64,000 bases of DNA from Microlunatus panaciterrae (GTDB lineage: Bacteria; Actinomycetota; Actinomycetes; Propionibacteriales; Propionibacteriaceae): the NCBI RefSeq assembly GCF_016907535.1, contig NZ_JAFBCF010000001.1, positions 310,001 through 374,000 of the forward strand, given 5' to 3'. How positions within the stretch are numbered: position 1 is the first letter of the stretch; each line of letters starts with the position of its first letter. The translations under genes were made by a program, and so were the position numbers. Of the stretch, positions 48,089 through 56,792 are shown piece by piece. A model generated the notes under the pieces. It was not told the origin of the DNA and searched no databases. It worked only from the letters and a program-made list of their open reading frames with translations.

Positions 48089-49195
48089 CTATTTCGCGGC
48101 TACGGCCTTCTTCACAGGTCGACCCACCGTCAGCACGACCAGCACCAGCGTGAGGACCAGGATGACGACAGCCACCTTCCAGCTGCGGACCAGGCCGAAC
48201 GCGATCACGCCGAAGCTGACCAGCGCCGACCAGACGTACATCAGCAGCACCGCCCGGCGTTGGCTGTGGCCGCGCTCGATCAACCGGTGGTGCAGGTGCT
48301 GTTTGTCGGCGACGAACCACCAGGTGCCAGCCTTGGTACGACGGATGTAGGCCAGCATCACGTCCAGGAACGGCAGGGCCAGGATGGCCAACGGCAGCAC
48401 CAGCGGGAGGATCGCGGGGATCAGGCCCCCGCTGCCGCCGCTGAGCTGGTTGGAGTCGATCTGGCCTGTCAGGCTGACGCTCGAGCAGGCCAGCAGGAGG
48501 CCGAGCAACATCGCGCCGGAGTCGCCCATGAACATCCTGGCCGGCCAGAAGTTGTGCGGCAGGAAGCCCAGACAGGCGCCCACCACGGCCACAGTGATCA
48601 GGCTCGAGGTGGTCGCCCGGGGCAGACCTTCGTTCACAGTCAGCAGATAGGAGTACGAGAAGAAGGCAAGTGCGCCGATCCCCACCACCCCGGTGGCCAG
48701 GCCGTCCAGCCCGTCGACGAAGTTCACGGCATTGGAGCAGAGCACGATGAAGAACACGGTGATCGCCACCGAGGCTGAGCTCGACAGCGAGATGGTCTGG
48801 CCGGGCAACGGGATCCACAGCATCTTGACGCCGAGCTGGACCACGATCCCGGCAGCCACGATCTGGCCGGCGAACTTGGCGATCGGACTCAGCTCGAACA
48901 GGTCGTCCAGCACCCCGACCAGGCAGATGACCACGGCCGCGATCAATACCGCCCGCGAGTCGTACTGCACGATCAGCTGCCGGCCCAGGAACGGCAGGTG
49001 GCCCGCCACCAGGAAGGCGGCAGCCACGCCGAGCAGCATCGCCGCACCACCGAAATAGGGGATCGGGATGGTGTGCACGTCGCGATCGCGGACCTTGGCG
49101 ACTGCACCGGTACGCAGAGCCAGACGCCGGAAGACGCCGCTGACCAGATAGGTGGTCGCGGCCGCGATCAGCAGGACGAGCAGGTATTCGCGCAC
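48089..49195 (-). CDS. wecA: Undecaprenyl-phosphate N-acetylglucosaminyl-1-phosphate transferase (WecA/TagO type)
   Basis: Transfers GlcNAc-1-phosphate to a polyprenyl phosphate, starting arabinogalactan-, teichoic- or other envelope glycan synthesis. A 368-residue polytopic enzyme with about eleven helices. The conserved cytoplasmic sites are VCLVGVLDDLFELSP (DD pair), NAVNFVDGLDGLATGVVG and FWPARMFMGDSGAMLLGL. GTG at 49195 directly abuts the sua5 stop codon, which suggests co-translation. Confidence 0.93.
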   Translation of the reverse strand: MREYLLVLLIAAATTYLVSGVFRRLALRTGAVAKVRDRDVHTIPIPYFGGAAMLLGVAAAFLVAGHLPFLGRQLIVQYDSRAVLIAAVVICLVGVLDDLFELSPIAKFAGQIVAAGIVVQLGVKMLWIPLPGQTISLSSSASVAITVFFIVLCSNAVNFVDGLDGLATGVVGIGALAFFSYSYLLTVNEGLPRATTSSLITVAVVGACLGFLPHNFWPARMFMGDSGAMLLGLLLACSSVSLTGQIDSNQLSGGSGGLIPAILPLVLPLAILALPFLDVMLAYIRRTKAGTWWFVADKQHLHHRLIERGHSQRRAVLLMYVWSALVSFGVIAFGLVRSWKVAVVILVLTLVLVVLTVGRPVKKAVAAK

Positions 49196-50659
49196 TCAGC
49201 CCTCCGTTGTGGGCGGCGGCTCGTCGGCCGGTTCGCCCCCCTGAGGACGGGGGTCGCGATGTCCCGTCTCCGCGGTCTCCCCCTCGACGCTCCCCGCCTC
49301 CCGGATCAGGGCTGCCGCCTCGGCGCTGGTCGCCGGCGCCTCGACGGGCTCGTTGCCGTGGTCGGCGCCGCCCTCGTTCTCGCCGGTCCCGTCCGGCGGG
49401 GATACCTGCCCCGACTCCTCAGGTGCATCCGACTCCTCCAGTGCACCGGGCTGCTCGAGTGAGGCCGGTTCCTCGAGTGCGGCGGGCTCCAACGGCTCCT
49501 CGGCGGGCGGGTTGAGGTCGACGATGTCCGGGCAGTGCTGGCGCAGGGTCTCGATGCTGAGGGCCCCTCGCCGCAGGATGACGCCGTGCTCCTCGATGCT
49601 GAAGTCGACAATGGTCGACGGCGCTCCGTCGCCACCGAGCGGTCCACCGTCGAGATAGACCGCGACCGCGTCGCCGAGCTGCTGGATCGCCTCGTCACAG
49701 CTCAGAGCCGCCGGCTGTCCGCTGCGGTTGGCGCTGCTGACCGCCATCGGGCCGGTCCGTCGAAGCAGGGTGCGAGCCAGGTCGTGGTCGGGAACCCGGA
49801 GAGCGACGGTCCCCTGGGTGTCACCCAGGTCCATCTGCAGCGAGGGCTGCGCCTTGCAGATCACGGTCAGCGGCCCCGGCCAGTACGCCTCGACCAATGC
49901 CTTGGCAGCCGCCGGCACGTCGACGGCCAGGGCGCGGATCAGGCTGGGCTCGGCGATCAGCACCGGCGGCGGCATGTCGCGACCCCTGCCCTTGGCATCC
50001 AGCAGGCTCTGGACCGCGTCAGAGGAGAAGGCGTCCGCCCCGATGCCATAGACGGTGTCGGTCGGCAACACAATGCACTCACCGCGCTCGATGGCGCTGC
50101 GTGCGGCTTCGGCGGCCGCCTCGATCGCTGCGTCCTCATTGCTGGTGCAGTCGTAGCGCTGATAGGCGACGATCTCGTCGGGCTCGTACCCCTCTTCGTC
50201 GGGTTCGTACGCCTCTACGTCGGGTTCCTGCGCCTCTTCGTCGGATGCGTGCGCCTCTACGTCGGGTTCCTGCGCCTCTTCGTCGGATGCGTGCGCCTCT
50301 ACGTCGGGTTCCTGCGCCTCTTCGTCGGATGCGTGCGCCTCTTCGCCGGATGCGGGAACCTCCGCTTCGGACTCGTCCGCGTCCGCAATCGCCCTGTCCC
50401 CCGCTGCCTCATCGGCGCCGGGATCAGCCCCGGCGGTGTCCTGGCCGTTGCCGGCGTCCGGGTTCAGCTCGGCGCCCGCCGCCGGTTCCACCCCCGGCAG
50501 GGTCTGCGACAGCTCCGGCTTGTCGCCGGTCTCCGGCGCGGGCTCGTTGCGGGAAGCCGGTGCCGACTGGGTCTCCTCGCCGGAGGCCGGCGTTGCCGCG
50601 GGCTCGTCGACCGGGGTGGCCTGATCGGCCCGGATGTCGCGATCTTGCTGCTCACTCAC
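49196..50659 (-). CDS. sua5: L-threonylcarbamoyladenylate synthase (Sua5/YrdC) with long acidic N- and C-terminal extensions
   Basis: Makes threonylcarbamoyl-AMP for t6A37 tRNA modification. The catalytic Sua5/YrdC core (about residues 175-365) has ECIVLPTDTVYGIGADAFS, YWPGPLTVICKA and GPMAVSSANRSGQPAA. The protein is 487 residues, roughly twice the usual ~200-215. An N-terminal acidic extension (about 1-165) contains three identical 14-residue units EPDVEAHASDEEAQ, from a 42-bp tandem repeat, and the C-terminal ~110 residues are another acidic, Pro/Glu-rich region. GTG at 50659 is the likely start. It lies between prmC and wecA as in other actinobacteria. Confidence 0.92.
   Translation of the reverse strand: MSEQQDRDIRADQATPVDEPAATPASGEETQSAPASRNEPAPETGDKPELSQTLPGVEPAAGAELNPDAGNGQDTAGADPGADEAAGDRAIADADESEAEVPASGEEAHASDEEAQEPDVEAHASDEEAQEPDVEAHASDEEAQEPDVEAYEPDEEGYEPDEIVAYQRYDCTSNEDAAIEAAAEAARSAIERGECIVLPTDTVYGIGADAFSSDAVQSLLDAKGRGRDMPPPVLIAEPSLIRALAVDVPAAAKALVEAYWPGPLTVICKAQPSLQMDLGDTQGTVALRVPDHDLARTLLRRTGPMAVSSANRSGQPAALSCDEAIQQLGDAVAVYLDGGPLGGDGAPSTIVDFSIEEHGVILRRGALSIETLRQHCPDIVDLNPPAEEPLEPAALEEPASLEQPGALEESDAPEESGQVSPPDGTGENEGGADHGNEPVEAPATSAEAAALIREAGSVEGETAETGHRDPRPQGGEPADEPPPTTEG
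50212..50337. repeat. 42-bp tandem repeat, three identical copies inside sua5
   Basis: Copies at 50212-50253, 50254-50295 and 50296-50337 are identical, starting CCTCTACGTCGGGTTCCTGC. On the coding (minus) strand they add 14-residue acidic units to the N-terminal extension of Sua5. Perfect identity suggests recent copy-number change in an in-frame, length-neutral unit. Confidence 0.95.
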
Positions 50660-50714
50660 TCGGTCAATCCTGCCAGACCGGCCACCGACGCCGACGCAGC
50701 CGGGCGGACCAGCC

Positions 50715-51569
50715 TCAACCGCGTCTCCGGGCTGTGACGAACCGGGGACGGTCGGTGAGGTCCCGGTGGTCCCGCACCTGGCCGTAACGGCCGTCGGCGA
50801 CGAAGACTGCCGGGGCGGACTCCGCCTGCACTTCCGCGTGCTCGGCGCAGAGCCAGCCTCCGGGCCGCAACAGGCGCGCGCCGACCTCGCACAGCACCCG
50901 CATCGCGTCCAGCCCATCGTCTCCGGAGAACAGGGCCACGAACGGATCATGGTCACGCACCTCCGGGGTGACCGACTCGTACGCCTCCAGCGGGATGTAC
51001 GGCGGGTTGGCGATCACCAGATCGACCGTGCCGTCGAGCTCCGGCAGCGCGTCGGCCATGTCCCCCAGCTGCAGCCGAATCTCCGTCGCGGCCAGATTGC
51101 GCTCGGCCCAGGCCAGTGCATCGGCTGACACCTCGACGGCGTACTGCTCGCAGCCAGGGATCTCGTCGGCGATGGCTTTCGAGATGGCCCCAGAGCCGGC
51201 ACACAACTCCACCACGACCGGCTGCGCGCCGGACTGTACGAGCTCGCGCAGCCGATCGATCGCCCAGCCGGTCATCACCTCGGTCTCCGGCCGAGGGACG
51301 AAGACCCCCGGGCCGACCTCGAGCTCGACGTGGCGGAAGTAGGCGACGCCGGTCAGGTGCTGGAGCGGTTCGCGCTCGGCACGGCGGGTAACCAGCAGCT
51401 CGAACTCGGCGGCCTGCGCCGGGGTGACCGAGTCAATCAGCAGCAGCCGGCCCGGTTCAACGCGCAACACGTGCGCCAGCAGCCGCCGGGCGTCCAGCTG
51501 CGGGCTGTCGATGCCAGCAGCGACGAGTTGCGCGGCCGCTCGAGTCAGCAGGGCACGCGTCTCAGCCAT
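50715..51569 (-). CDS. prmC: Peptide chain release factor N5-glutamine methyltransferase
   Basis: Methylates the GGQ glutamine of release factors. The 284-residue protein has an N-terminal helical RF-binding domain, then the methyltransferase domain with VVVELCAGSGAISKAIAD (SAM loop), and the NPPY motif in LVIANPPYIPLEAYE. The chosen ATG is at 51569; GTG 51581 in frame is another candidate. It follows prfA, its substrate gene. Confidence 0.95.
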   Translation of the reverse strand: MAETRALLTRAAAQLVAAGIDSPQLDARRLLAHVLRVEPGRLLLIDSVTPAQAAEFELLVTRRAEREPLQHLTGVAYFRHVELEVGPGVFVPRPETEVMTGWAIDRLRELVQSGAQPVVVELCAGSGAISKAIADEIPGCEQYAVEVSADALAWAERNLAATEIRLQLGDMADALPELDGTVDLVIANPPYIPLEAYESVTPEVRDHDPFVALFSGDDGLDAMRVLCEVGARLLRPGGWLCAEHAEVQAESAPAVFVADGRYGQVRDHRDLTDRPRFVTARRRG

Positions 51570-51598
51570 CCGATCTGCCACCGTCTTCGTCGAGGCGC

Positions 51599-52681
51599 TC
51601 AGGAGGCGGCATCGCCGAAGTGCGCCAGCCGCTCGGCGATGTCGGCCTCCTGCAGAGCAGCGATCACAGCGCCCATGTCGCCGTTGAGCACCTGGTCGAG
51701 GTTGTAGGCCTTGAAACCGATCCGATGGTCGGCGATCCGGTTCTCGGCGAAGTTGTAGGTGCGGATCCGCTCGGAGCGGTCGACGGTGCGGACCTGGCTC
51801 TTTCTGGCCGCCGAAGCCGCGTTGGCGGCTTCCTCCTCGGCAGCTGTGATCAACCGTGCTCGGAGCATCCGCATGGCCTGCTCGCGGTTCTGCAGCTGCG
51901 AGCGCTCGTTCTGGCAGGAGACGACGATGCCGCTGGGCAGGTGGGTGATCCGGACGGCGGAGTCGGTGGTGTTGACGCCCTGGCCCCCCGGCCCGGAGGC
52001 GCGGAAGACGTCGATACGCAGGTCGTTCTCGTCGATCTCGACCTCGGTCTCCTCCACCTCAGGCATGACCAGGACCCCGGCGGCCGAGGTGTGCACCCGA
52101 CCCTGGGACTCGGTCACCGGGACGCGTTGCACGCGGTGCACTCCGCCCTCGAACTTCAGCACTCCGTACGGCATCGAGTCGGGGTCGCCGACCGAGTTCG
52201 CCTTGACCGCGATGGTCACAGACTTGTAGCCGCCGAGGTCGGTCTCCTGCGCATCCAGCACCTCGACCTTCCAGCCGCGGGACTCGGCGTACCGGGTGTA
52301 CATCTTGAGCAGGTCCCCGGCGAACAGGGCCGACTCCTCGCCGCCCTCCCCCGACTTGATCTCGATCAGGGCGTCACCCGAGTCGTTGGGGTCCCGCGGC
52401 GCCAGCAGCTTGGTCAGCCGTTCGACCAGCACCTCCTGGCGGTCGGAGAGCTCGGTCACCTCTGCAGCGAAGGACTCGTCCTCATCGACCAGCTCCCGTG
52501 CAGCGGTCAGGTCGTCGGACACCCGGTCGTACTCGTCGAGGGCGCGCACGATCGGGGTGAGCTCGGCGTAGCGGCGACCCACCTTGCGGGCCTTCGCCAT
52601 GTCGGCGTGCACTCCGGGGTCGGCAAGGGCAGCCTCGAGCTCTGCGAACTCCGCCCGCAGATGGTCAGCGGCCTCGAACAT
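51599..52681 (-). CDS. prfA: Peptide chain release factor 1
   Basis: Recognises UAG/UAA stops. The 360-residue protein has the GGQ loop in [20 protein letters not shown] and the codon-recognition region with the PxT-type motif in [17 protein letters not shown]. Start ATG 52681; prmC starts 30 bp after its end. Full length. Confidence 0.98.
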   Translation of the reverse strand: MFEAADHLRAEFAELEAALADPGVHADMAKARKVGRRYAELTPIVRALDEYDRVSDDLTAARELVDEDESFAAEVTELSDRQEVLVERLTKLLAPRDPNDSGDALIEIKSGEGGEESALFAGDLLKMYTRYAESRGWKVEVLDAQETDLGGYKSVTIAVKANSVGDPDSMPYGVLKFEGGVHRVQRVPVTESQGRVHTSAAGVLVMPEVEETEVEIDENDLRIDVFRASGPGGQGVNTTDSAVRITHLPSGIVVSCQNERSQLQNREQAMRMLRARLITAAEEEAANAASAARKSQVRTVDRSERIRTYNFAENRIADHRIGFKAYNLDQVLNGDMGAVIAALQEADIAERLAHFGDAAS

Positions 52682-52735
52682 GACACGACTCCTCGGGTTG
52701 ACGCCTGCCCCGGCAGCAGGATGGACAGATGCAAA

Positions 52736-52773
52736 GCGCCGGGTGGCAGAGGAACTCCTCTGCCACCCGGCGC
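52736..52773 (-). terminator. Perfect 18-bp-stem hairpin after rpmE
   Basis: GCGCCGGGTGGCAGAGGA (52736-52753) and its exact reverse complement (52756-52773) form an 18-bp stem with a minimal loop, 10 bp beyond the rpmE stop codon. No U-run follows. It most likely ends the rpmE transcript before prfA and may also regulate prfA expression. Confidence 0.8.
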
Positions 52774-52783
52774 GGTTGCGAAG

Positions 52784-53002
52784 CTACTTGGACTTCTTGG
52801 CGGCGGCGTAGCGCTTCTCGAAGCGTGCGACCCGGCCACCGGTGTCGAGGATCTTCTGCTTACCGGTGTAGAACGGGTGGCAGGCCGAGCAGACCTCGGT
52901 ACGCAGCACGCCTTCGGGCGAGGTGCTCCTGGTCGTGAAAGAGTTACCGCAGGTGCAGGTGACCTGGGTCTCCACGTAGTTCGGGTGGATGTCGCGCTTC
53001 AT
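52784..53002 (-). CDS. rpmE: 50S ribosomal protein L31 (zinc-binding form)
   Basis: A 72-residue ribosomal protein with the C+ zinc signature: [12 protein letters not shown] and [12 protein letters not shown], giving four Cys. ATG at 53002 (MKRDIHPNY) is the start, with GAGGAGAACCC 5' of it. It lies between rho and prfA, the normal actinobacterial order. Confidence 0.98.
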   Translation of the reverse strand: MKRDIHPNYVETQVTCTCGNSFTTRSTSPEGVLRTEVCSACHPFYTGKQKILDTGGRVARFEKRYAAAKKSK

Positions 53003-53179
53003 GGGTTCTCCTCGGATCGGTTGTACCGGGTCGCAGCCCATCGCGCTGATGGATGCGTGAACCGGTACCGACGCACTAGTGTGCCGCAGAAACTCTGCCC
53101 CAGCAAAACGTCGGCAGGCCAGCTTTTAGTCCCTCGCTCCGCTCGCGCCCTCGGCCGGCCCAGATCCCCGCGCTCTGGT

Positions 53180-53319
53180 CTGAGCCTGTCGAAGAGCATC
53201 ACGCGCTCTGAGCCTGTTGAAGAGCACCACGCGCTCTGAGCCTGTCGAAGAGCACCCTTCGACAGGCTCAGGGCACGGCCGACAAGCTCAGGGCACGGCC
53301 GACAAGCTCAGGGCACGTT
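53180..53319. repeat. Cluster of CTGAGCCTGTCGAAGAGCA repeats downstream of rho
   Basis: In the 416-bp gap 53003-53418 no gene is seen. It holds three direct units beginning at about 53180, 53208 and 53236 (variant with GAAGAGCA), then an inverted copy near 53255 and two shorter GACAAGCTCAGGGCACGGCC units to 53319. This is the same 18-bp repeat family as at 21.9, 32.5 and 39.7 kb. A direct/inverted pair can fold to a hairpin that may end the rho transcript. Confidence 0.85.
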
Positions 53320-53332
53320 CTCGGTCCGATCA

Positions 53333-53408
53333 AAAACTCGACAGAACGCGACTTCTGCCGCCCAAATGTGCCGATCCCGGCCCAGAACTCGTCAGAACGC
53401 GAGTTCTG
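53333..53408. repeat. Two units of the ~51-bp-period repeat immediately after rho
   Basis: Cores at 53333-53357 and 53384-53408 are related to the seven-unit array at 10226-10561 and spaced by 51 bp. The second core is nearly palindromic at its ends (AGAACTCG and CGAGTTCT). It ends 10 bp after the rho stop codon. The first core matches the 10226 unit in the CAGAACGCGACTTYT part. Confidence 0.8.
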
Positions 53409-53418
53409 GCACTGCGGG

Positions 53419-55566
53419 TCAGGACATGTCCTCGCGGTTGGGCATGGTCTTGACGATGGACATCAGGAAGTCGCCATTGCTCTGCGTCTTGCGCAGCCGG
53501 TCCAGCAGCATCTCCAGGGCCTGCAGCCCGTCCAGCCCAGACAGCACCCGGCGCAGCTTCCAGACGATGGCCAGTTCTTCCTTGCCCATCAGCAGCTCCT
53601 CGCGGCGGGTGCCGGAGGCATCCACGTCGATGGCCGGGAAGATCCGCTTGTCGGCGAACTCGCGCCGCAGCCTGAGTTCCATGTTGCCGGTGCCCTTGAA
53701 CTCCTCGAAGATCACCTCATCCATCTTCGAGCCCGTCTCGATCAACGCAGTGGCCAGAATGGTCAACGAGCCACCGTGCTCGATGTTGCGGGCCGCACCG
53801 AAGAAGCGCTTCGGCGGGTACAAGGCCGACGAGTCGACACCGCCGGAGAGGATCCTGCCACTGGCGGGGGCGGCAATGTTGTACGCACGGCCCAGCCGGG
53901 TGATCGAGTCCAGCAACACGACGACATCGTGGCCCAGCTCGACCAGACGCTTGGCTCGCTCGATCGCCAGCTCAGCCACTGTGGTGTGGTCATCCGCGGG
54001 ACGGTCGAAGGTGGAGGCGATGACCTCACCCTTGACGGTTCGCTGCATGTCGGTGACCTCTTCAGGTCGCTCGTCGACCAGCACCACCATGAGATGCACC
54101 TCAGGGTTGTTGGTGGTGATGGCATTGGCGATCGCCTGCAGCACCAGGGTCTTGCCCGCCTTGGGGGGCGAGACGATCAGGCCGCGTTGTCCCTTGCCGA
54201 CCGGGGCGACGATGTCGATGATCCGAGTCGTCATCACATTGGGAGCGGTCTCCAACCGGAGCCGTTCCTGCGGATAGAGCGGGGTCAGCTTGCCGAACTC
54301 GGGTCGGTTCTTCGCCTTCTCGGGGTCGTCGCCGTTGATCGACTCGACCCGCACCAGCGGGTTGAACTTCTCCTTGCGCTCGCCTTCGCGAGACTGCCGG
54401 ATCAGACCGGCGACGACGTCACCCTTGCGCAGGCCGAACTTCTTGACCATGGAGAGCGAGACATAGGCGTCGTTGTCCCCGGGCAGGTAGCCGGTGGTAC
54501 GCACGAACGCATAGTTGTCCAGCACATCCAGGATCCCGGAGGTCGCGACCAGCACGTCGTCGTCCGAGACGACCGGCTCCGACTCGTACCGGTCCATGGT
54601 CATCGTCCCGCTGCGGCCACGGCGGTTCTGCCGGTCACGGTTGCGGCGACGCCGGCCCCGACGGTTGCCGCCGTCGTCGTCGTAGTCCCGGCTGCTGCTG
54701 TCCCGCTGATTGTTCTCGCGCTGGCTCTGGTTGTTGTCGCGCTGGCTCTGGCGGTTGTTGTCGCGCTGGTTCTCGCGCTGACCGTTGTCGCGCTGGTTCT
54801 CGCGCTGACCGTTGTCGCGCTGGTTCTCCCGCTGACCGCTGTCGCGCTGACCGCTGTCGCGCTGGTTGCTGTCGCGCTGACCAGTGTCGCGCTGACCAGT
54901 GTCGCGCTGGGTGTTCTCCCGGTTGCTCGAGCGCCGACTACGACGCTCGCTCTGACCGTCGCCCTCGGATGAGCCCTGTTCACCTCGCTCGCCGGTGTCT
55001 GCCCGCGCTTCACCCTGCTGATCTTGGGTACGGTCCTGCGGCTGCGCGGTGCGGTCGTCGCTGCGCTGGCGCTCATCATTGCGCTGGCGGTCGAGGCGTG
55101 GCTGGGTCGACTGGCCGGCGTCGAGCGTGGGCTGCTGCGCCCCGTCCGCTCGCTGGCCATTGTCTCGGCGAGTCTCGGCGTTGCGGGCCTCGGCCTCGCG
55201 GTTATCCCGCACCTGGGCGCCACGGTCGTTGCTGGTGGGCGCATGCCCGCTGCTCGGGGTGCCGCCGTTGTGGTGAGCGCCGGCGTCCGCCTGCGGACCG
55301 GCCGCCGGAGCGTTGCCGCCCGGGGACGTGTGCTGTCGGCCACCGTTGGTGGCTCGGTCGGCACCGGTGCCGGACTGGGCCCCGCGGATGGCGTCGATCA
55401 GCTGGCCCTTGCGCATGGCGCCGGCGCCCTTGAGTCCGAGTGTCGCGGCAAGTTGCTTCAGCTCGGGAAGCACCATCGCCTCCAGACCTGATCCCTTCCG
55501 CTTGCGCCCTGCTGAACCCTCGGGGGTCTGCATGCGAGCGTCAGTCACTTCGGCTGCTTCTGTCAC
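53419..55566 (-). CDS. rho: Transcription termination factor Rho with long disordered insert
   Basis: RNA-dependent hexameric helicase that ends transcription. Of 715 residues: an N-terminal Rho_N domain (about 28-62, GLEAMVLPELKQLAATLGLK), a very long low-complexity insert (about 62-325), then the OB-fold RNA-binding domain. The ATPase core has Walker A PPKAGKTLVLQAI and Walker B VVLLDSITRLGRAYN. The insert carries RDTGQ/RDSGQ/RENQRDNGQ repeats and an Arg-rich end (RRGRRRRNRDRQNRRGR). Actinobacterial Rho often has an Arg-rich insert that helps unwind GC-rich RNA; this one is long. GTG start after AAAGGACACAC. Confidence 0.97.
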   Translation of the reverse strand: MTEAAEVTDARMQTPEGSAGRKRKGSGLEAMVLPELKQLAATLGLKGAGAMRKGQLIDAIRGAQSGTGADRATNGGRQHTSPGGNAPAAGPQADAGAHHNGGTPSSGHAPTSNDRGAQVRDNREAEARNAETRRDNGQRADGAQQPTLDAGQSTQPRLDRQRNDERQRSDDRTAQPQDRTQDQQGEARADTGERGEQGSSEGDGQSERRSRRSSNRENTQRDTGQRDTGQRDSNQRDSGQRDSGQRENQRDNGQRENQRDNGQRENQRDNNRQSQRDNNQSQRENNQRDSSSRDYDDDGGNRRGRRRRNRDRQNRRGRSGTMTMDRYESEPVVSDDDVLVATSGILDVLDNYAFVRTTGYLPGDNDAYVSLSMVKKFGLRKGDVVAGLIRQSREGERKEKFNPLVRVESINGDDPEKAKNRPEFGKLTPLYPQERLRLETAPNVMTTRIIDIVAPVGKGQRGLIVSPPKAGKTLVLQAIANAITTNNPEVHLMVVLVDERPEEVTDMQRTVKGEVIASTFDRPADDHTTVAELAIERAKRLVELGHDVVVLLDSITRLGRAYNIAAPASGRILSGGVDSSALYPPKRFFGAARNIEHGGSLTILATALIETGSKMDEVIFEEFKGTGNMELRLRREFADKRIFPAIDVDASGTRREELLMGKEELAIVWKLRRVLSGLDGLQALEMLLDRLRKTQSNGDFLMSIVKTMPNREDMS

Positions 55567-55762
55567 GTGTGTCCTTTCGGAATGGGCTGGTATGCCCTTC
55601 CCCTACTCCTCGCACAAGCGGCGAGCGAGCATTTGATTTCGGTTTGCCCAAGGTCGTAGTCGCGTCACTGGAAGGTGGTGATCCAGGAGAGTCTGTGACG
55701 TTCCCTGCTTTGCGCCGGGCCCTGTCGCGCCTGACCTTTGAGGCGCTGCCTGGTGGGGAGAT

Positions 55763-55777
55763 ACCGCAGACTGCGGT
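55763..55777. promoter_or_regulatory. Inverted repeat in the rho leader
   Basis: ACCGCAG-A-CTGCGGT is a 7-bp-arm inverted repeat in the 289-bp leader (55567-55855) between rho and thrB. The leader has no credible gene. Rho is known to autoregulate in other bacteria; this element could be an operator or RNA hairpin, but that is inference. Confidence 0.45.
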
Positions 55778-55855
55778 CTGTTCTCCTCTTCAGCAATCCC
55801 AGGTTAGCACTCCATTCCCGCCACCTGTCACTTCCGTGCCACCCTGGCACATTGT

Positions 55856-56788
55856 TCAGCCGGGCGGCCAGGCGCCGACCACCCGGGCGCCCGCACCGAC
55901 ACCCAGCTGCCGGGCCACGAAAGCAGGTGGAGCCAGAGCAGCGGCTCGGTGCAGCTCGGCCGGCAGGCCGAACACCAGAACAGAGGGCCCAGCACCACTG
56001 ATGACCGCTGCAAACCCCTTGTTTCGAAGGGATGTGAGCAACTCGTACGACTCTGGCATGGCGCTGGCGCGATAGCTTTGGTGGAGCCGGTCCTCGGTTG
56101 CGGCGAACAGCAGCTCCGGGTTCCCGGCGAGCGCCTGGACGAGCAGTGCCGCCCTGCCGGCGTTCGCGCTCGCGTCCTGATGGGACACCTGTGCCGGCAG
56201 CAGACCCCGGGCGGCCATGGTCGGTACCGGCGTGTCGGGGACCAGAACCAGCATCTCGATGCCGTCCAGCACCGTGCCCTCGGCCACCTGGATGCCCCCT
56301 TCGGCCGGGTAGGCAACGACGAAACCGCCATAGATGGCGGCGGCCACGTTGTCCGGATGCCCCTCGATCTCGTCGGCGAGCTGCAGCAGCCAGCCCCGGT
56401 CGAGCCCGCGACCGGCCAGAGCCAGCGCTGCCACCAGACCAGAGACGATGGCGGCCGATGAGGATCCGAGCCCTCGCCCATGCGGGATGGAGTTGCGGCA
56501 ACTCAGGTGCAGGCCGGGCACCGTCACGCCGAGCACCTGAAAGGCCCGCAGTGCCGAAGCGATCACCAGGTGGCGCTCATCGCGCGGCACCTCATCAGCA
56601 CCCTGCCCGGCGACGTCGGCACTGAACCCTCGTTCGGTGACCTCGAGGCGGACGGCATCCTGCCAGTCGAGCGCGAGACCGAAGCTGTCGAATCCGGGAC
56701 CGAGGTTGGCACTGGTGGCGGGCACCTCCACCGTCACGCTGGCCCCGACCTGCAGCTGTCCTGGTGCGCCGTAGCCAGACGCCGGCAT
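55856..56788 (-). CDS. thrB: Homoserine kinase
   Basis: GHMP kinase making O-phosphohomoserine, 310 residues. PATSANLGPGFDSFGLAL and the phosphate-binding IPHGRGLGSSSAAIVSGL are complete, and the third GHMP motif (NKGFAAVISGAGPSVLVFG) is near the C-terminus. ATG at 56788 is chosen; it follows the thrC stop by four bases. The frame also continues upstream into thrC and is not used. Part of hom-thrC-thrB. Confidence 0.96.
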   Translation of the reverse strand: MPASGYGAPGQLQVGASVTVEVPATSANLGPGFDSFGLALDWQDAVRLEVTERGFSADVAGQGADEVPRDERHLVIASALRAFQVLGVTVPGLHLSCRNSIPHGRGLGSSSAAIVSGLVAALALAGRGLDRGWLLQLADEIEGHPDNVAAAIYGGFVVAYPAEGGIQVAEGTVLDGIEMLVLVPDTPVPTMAARGLLPAQVSHQDASANAGRAALLVQALAGNPELLFAATEDRLHQSYRASAMPESYELLTSLRNKGFAAVISGAGPSVLVFGLPAELHRAAALAPPAFVARQLGVGAGARVVGAWPPG

Positions 56789-56792
56789 CCGG

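Noticed and set aside
53368-54972. 534-residue plus-strand frame opposite rho
   Set aside because: Antisense to rho; its hydrophobic repeats (VALVLALTVVALVL) are only the complement of the RENQRDNGQ-coding repeat.
55603-55632. 9-codon upstream frame MLARRLCEE in the rho leader
   Set aside because: No ribosome binding site and no evidence of attenuation; short frames arise by chance.
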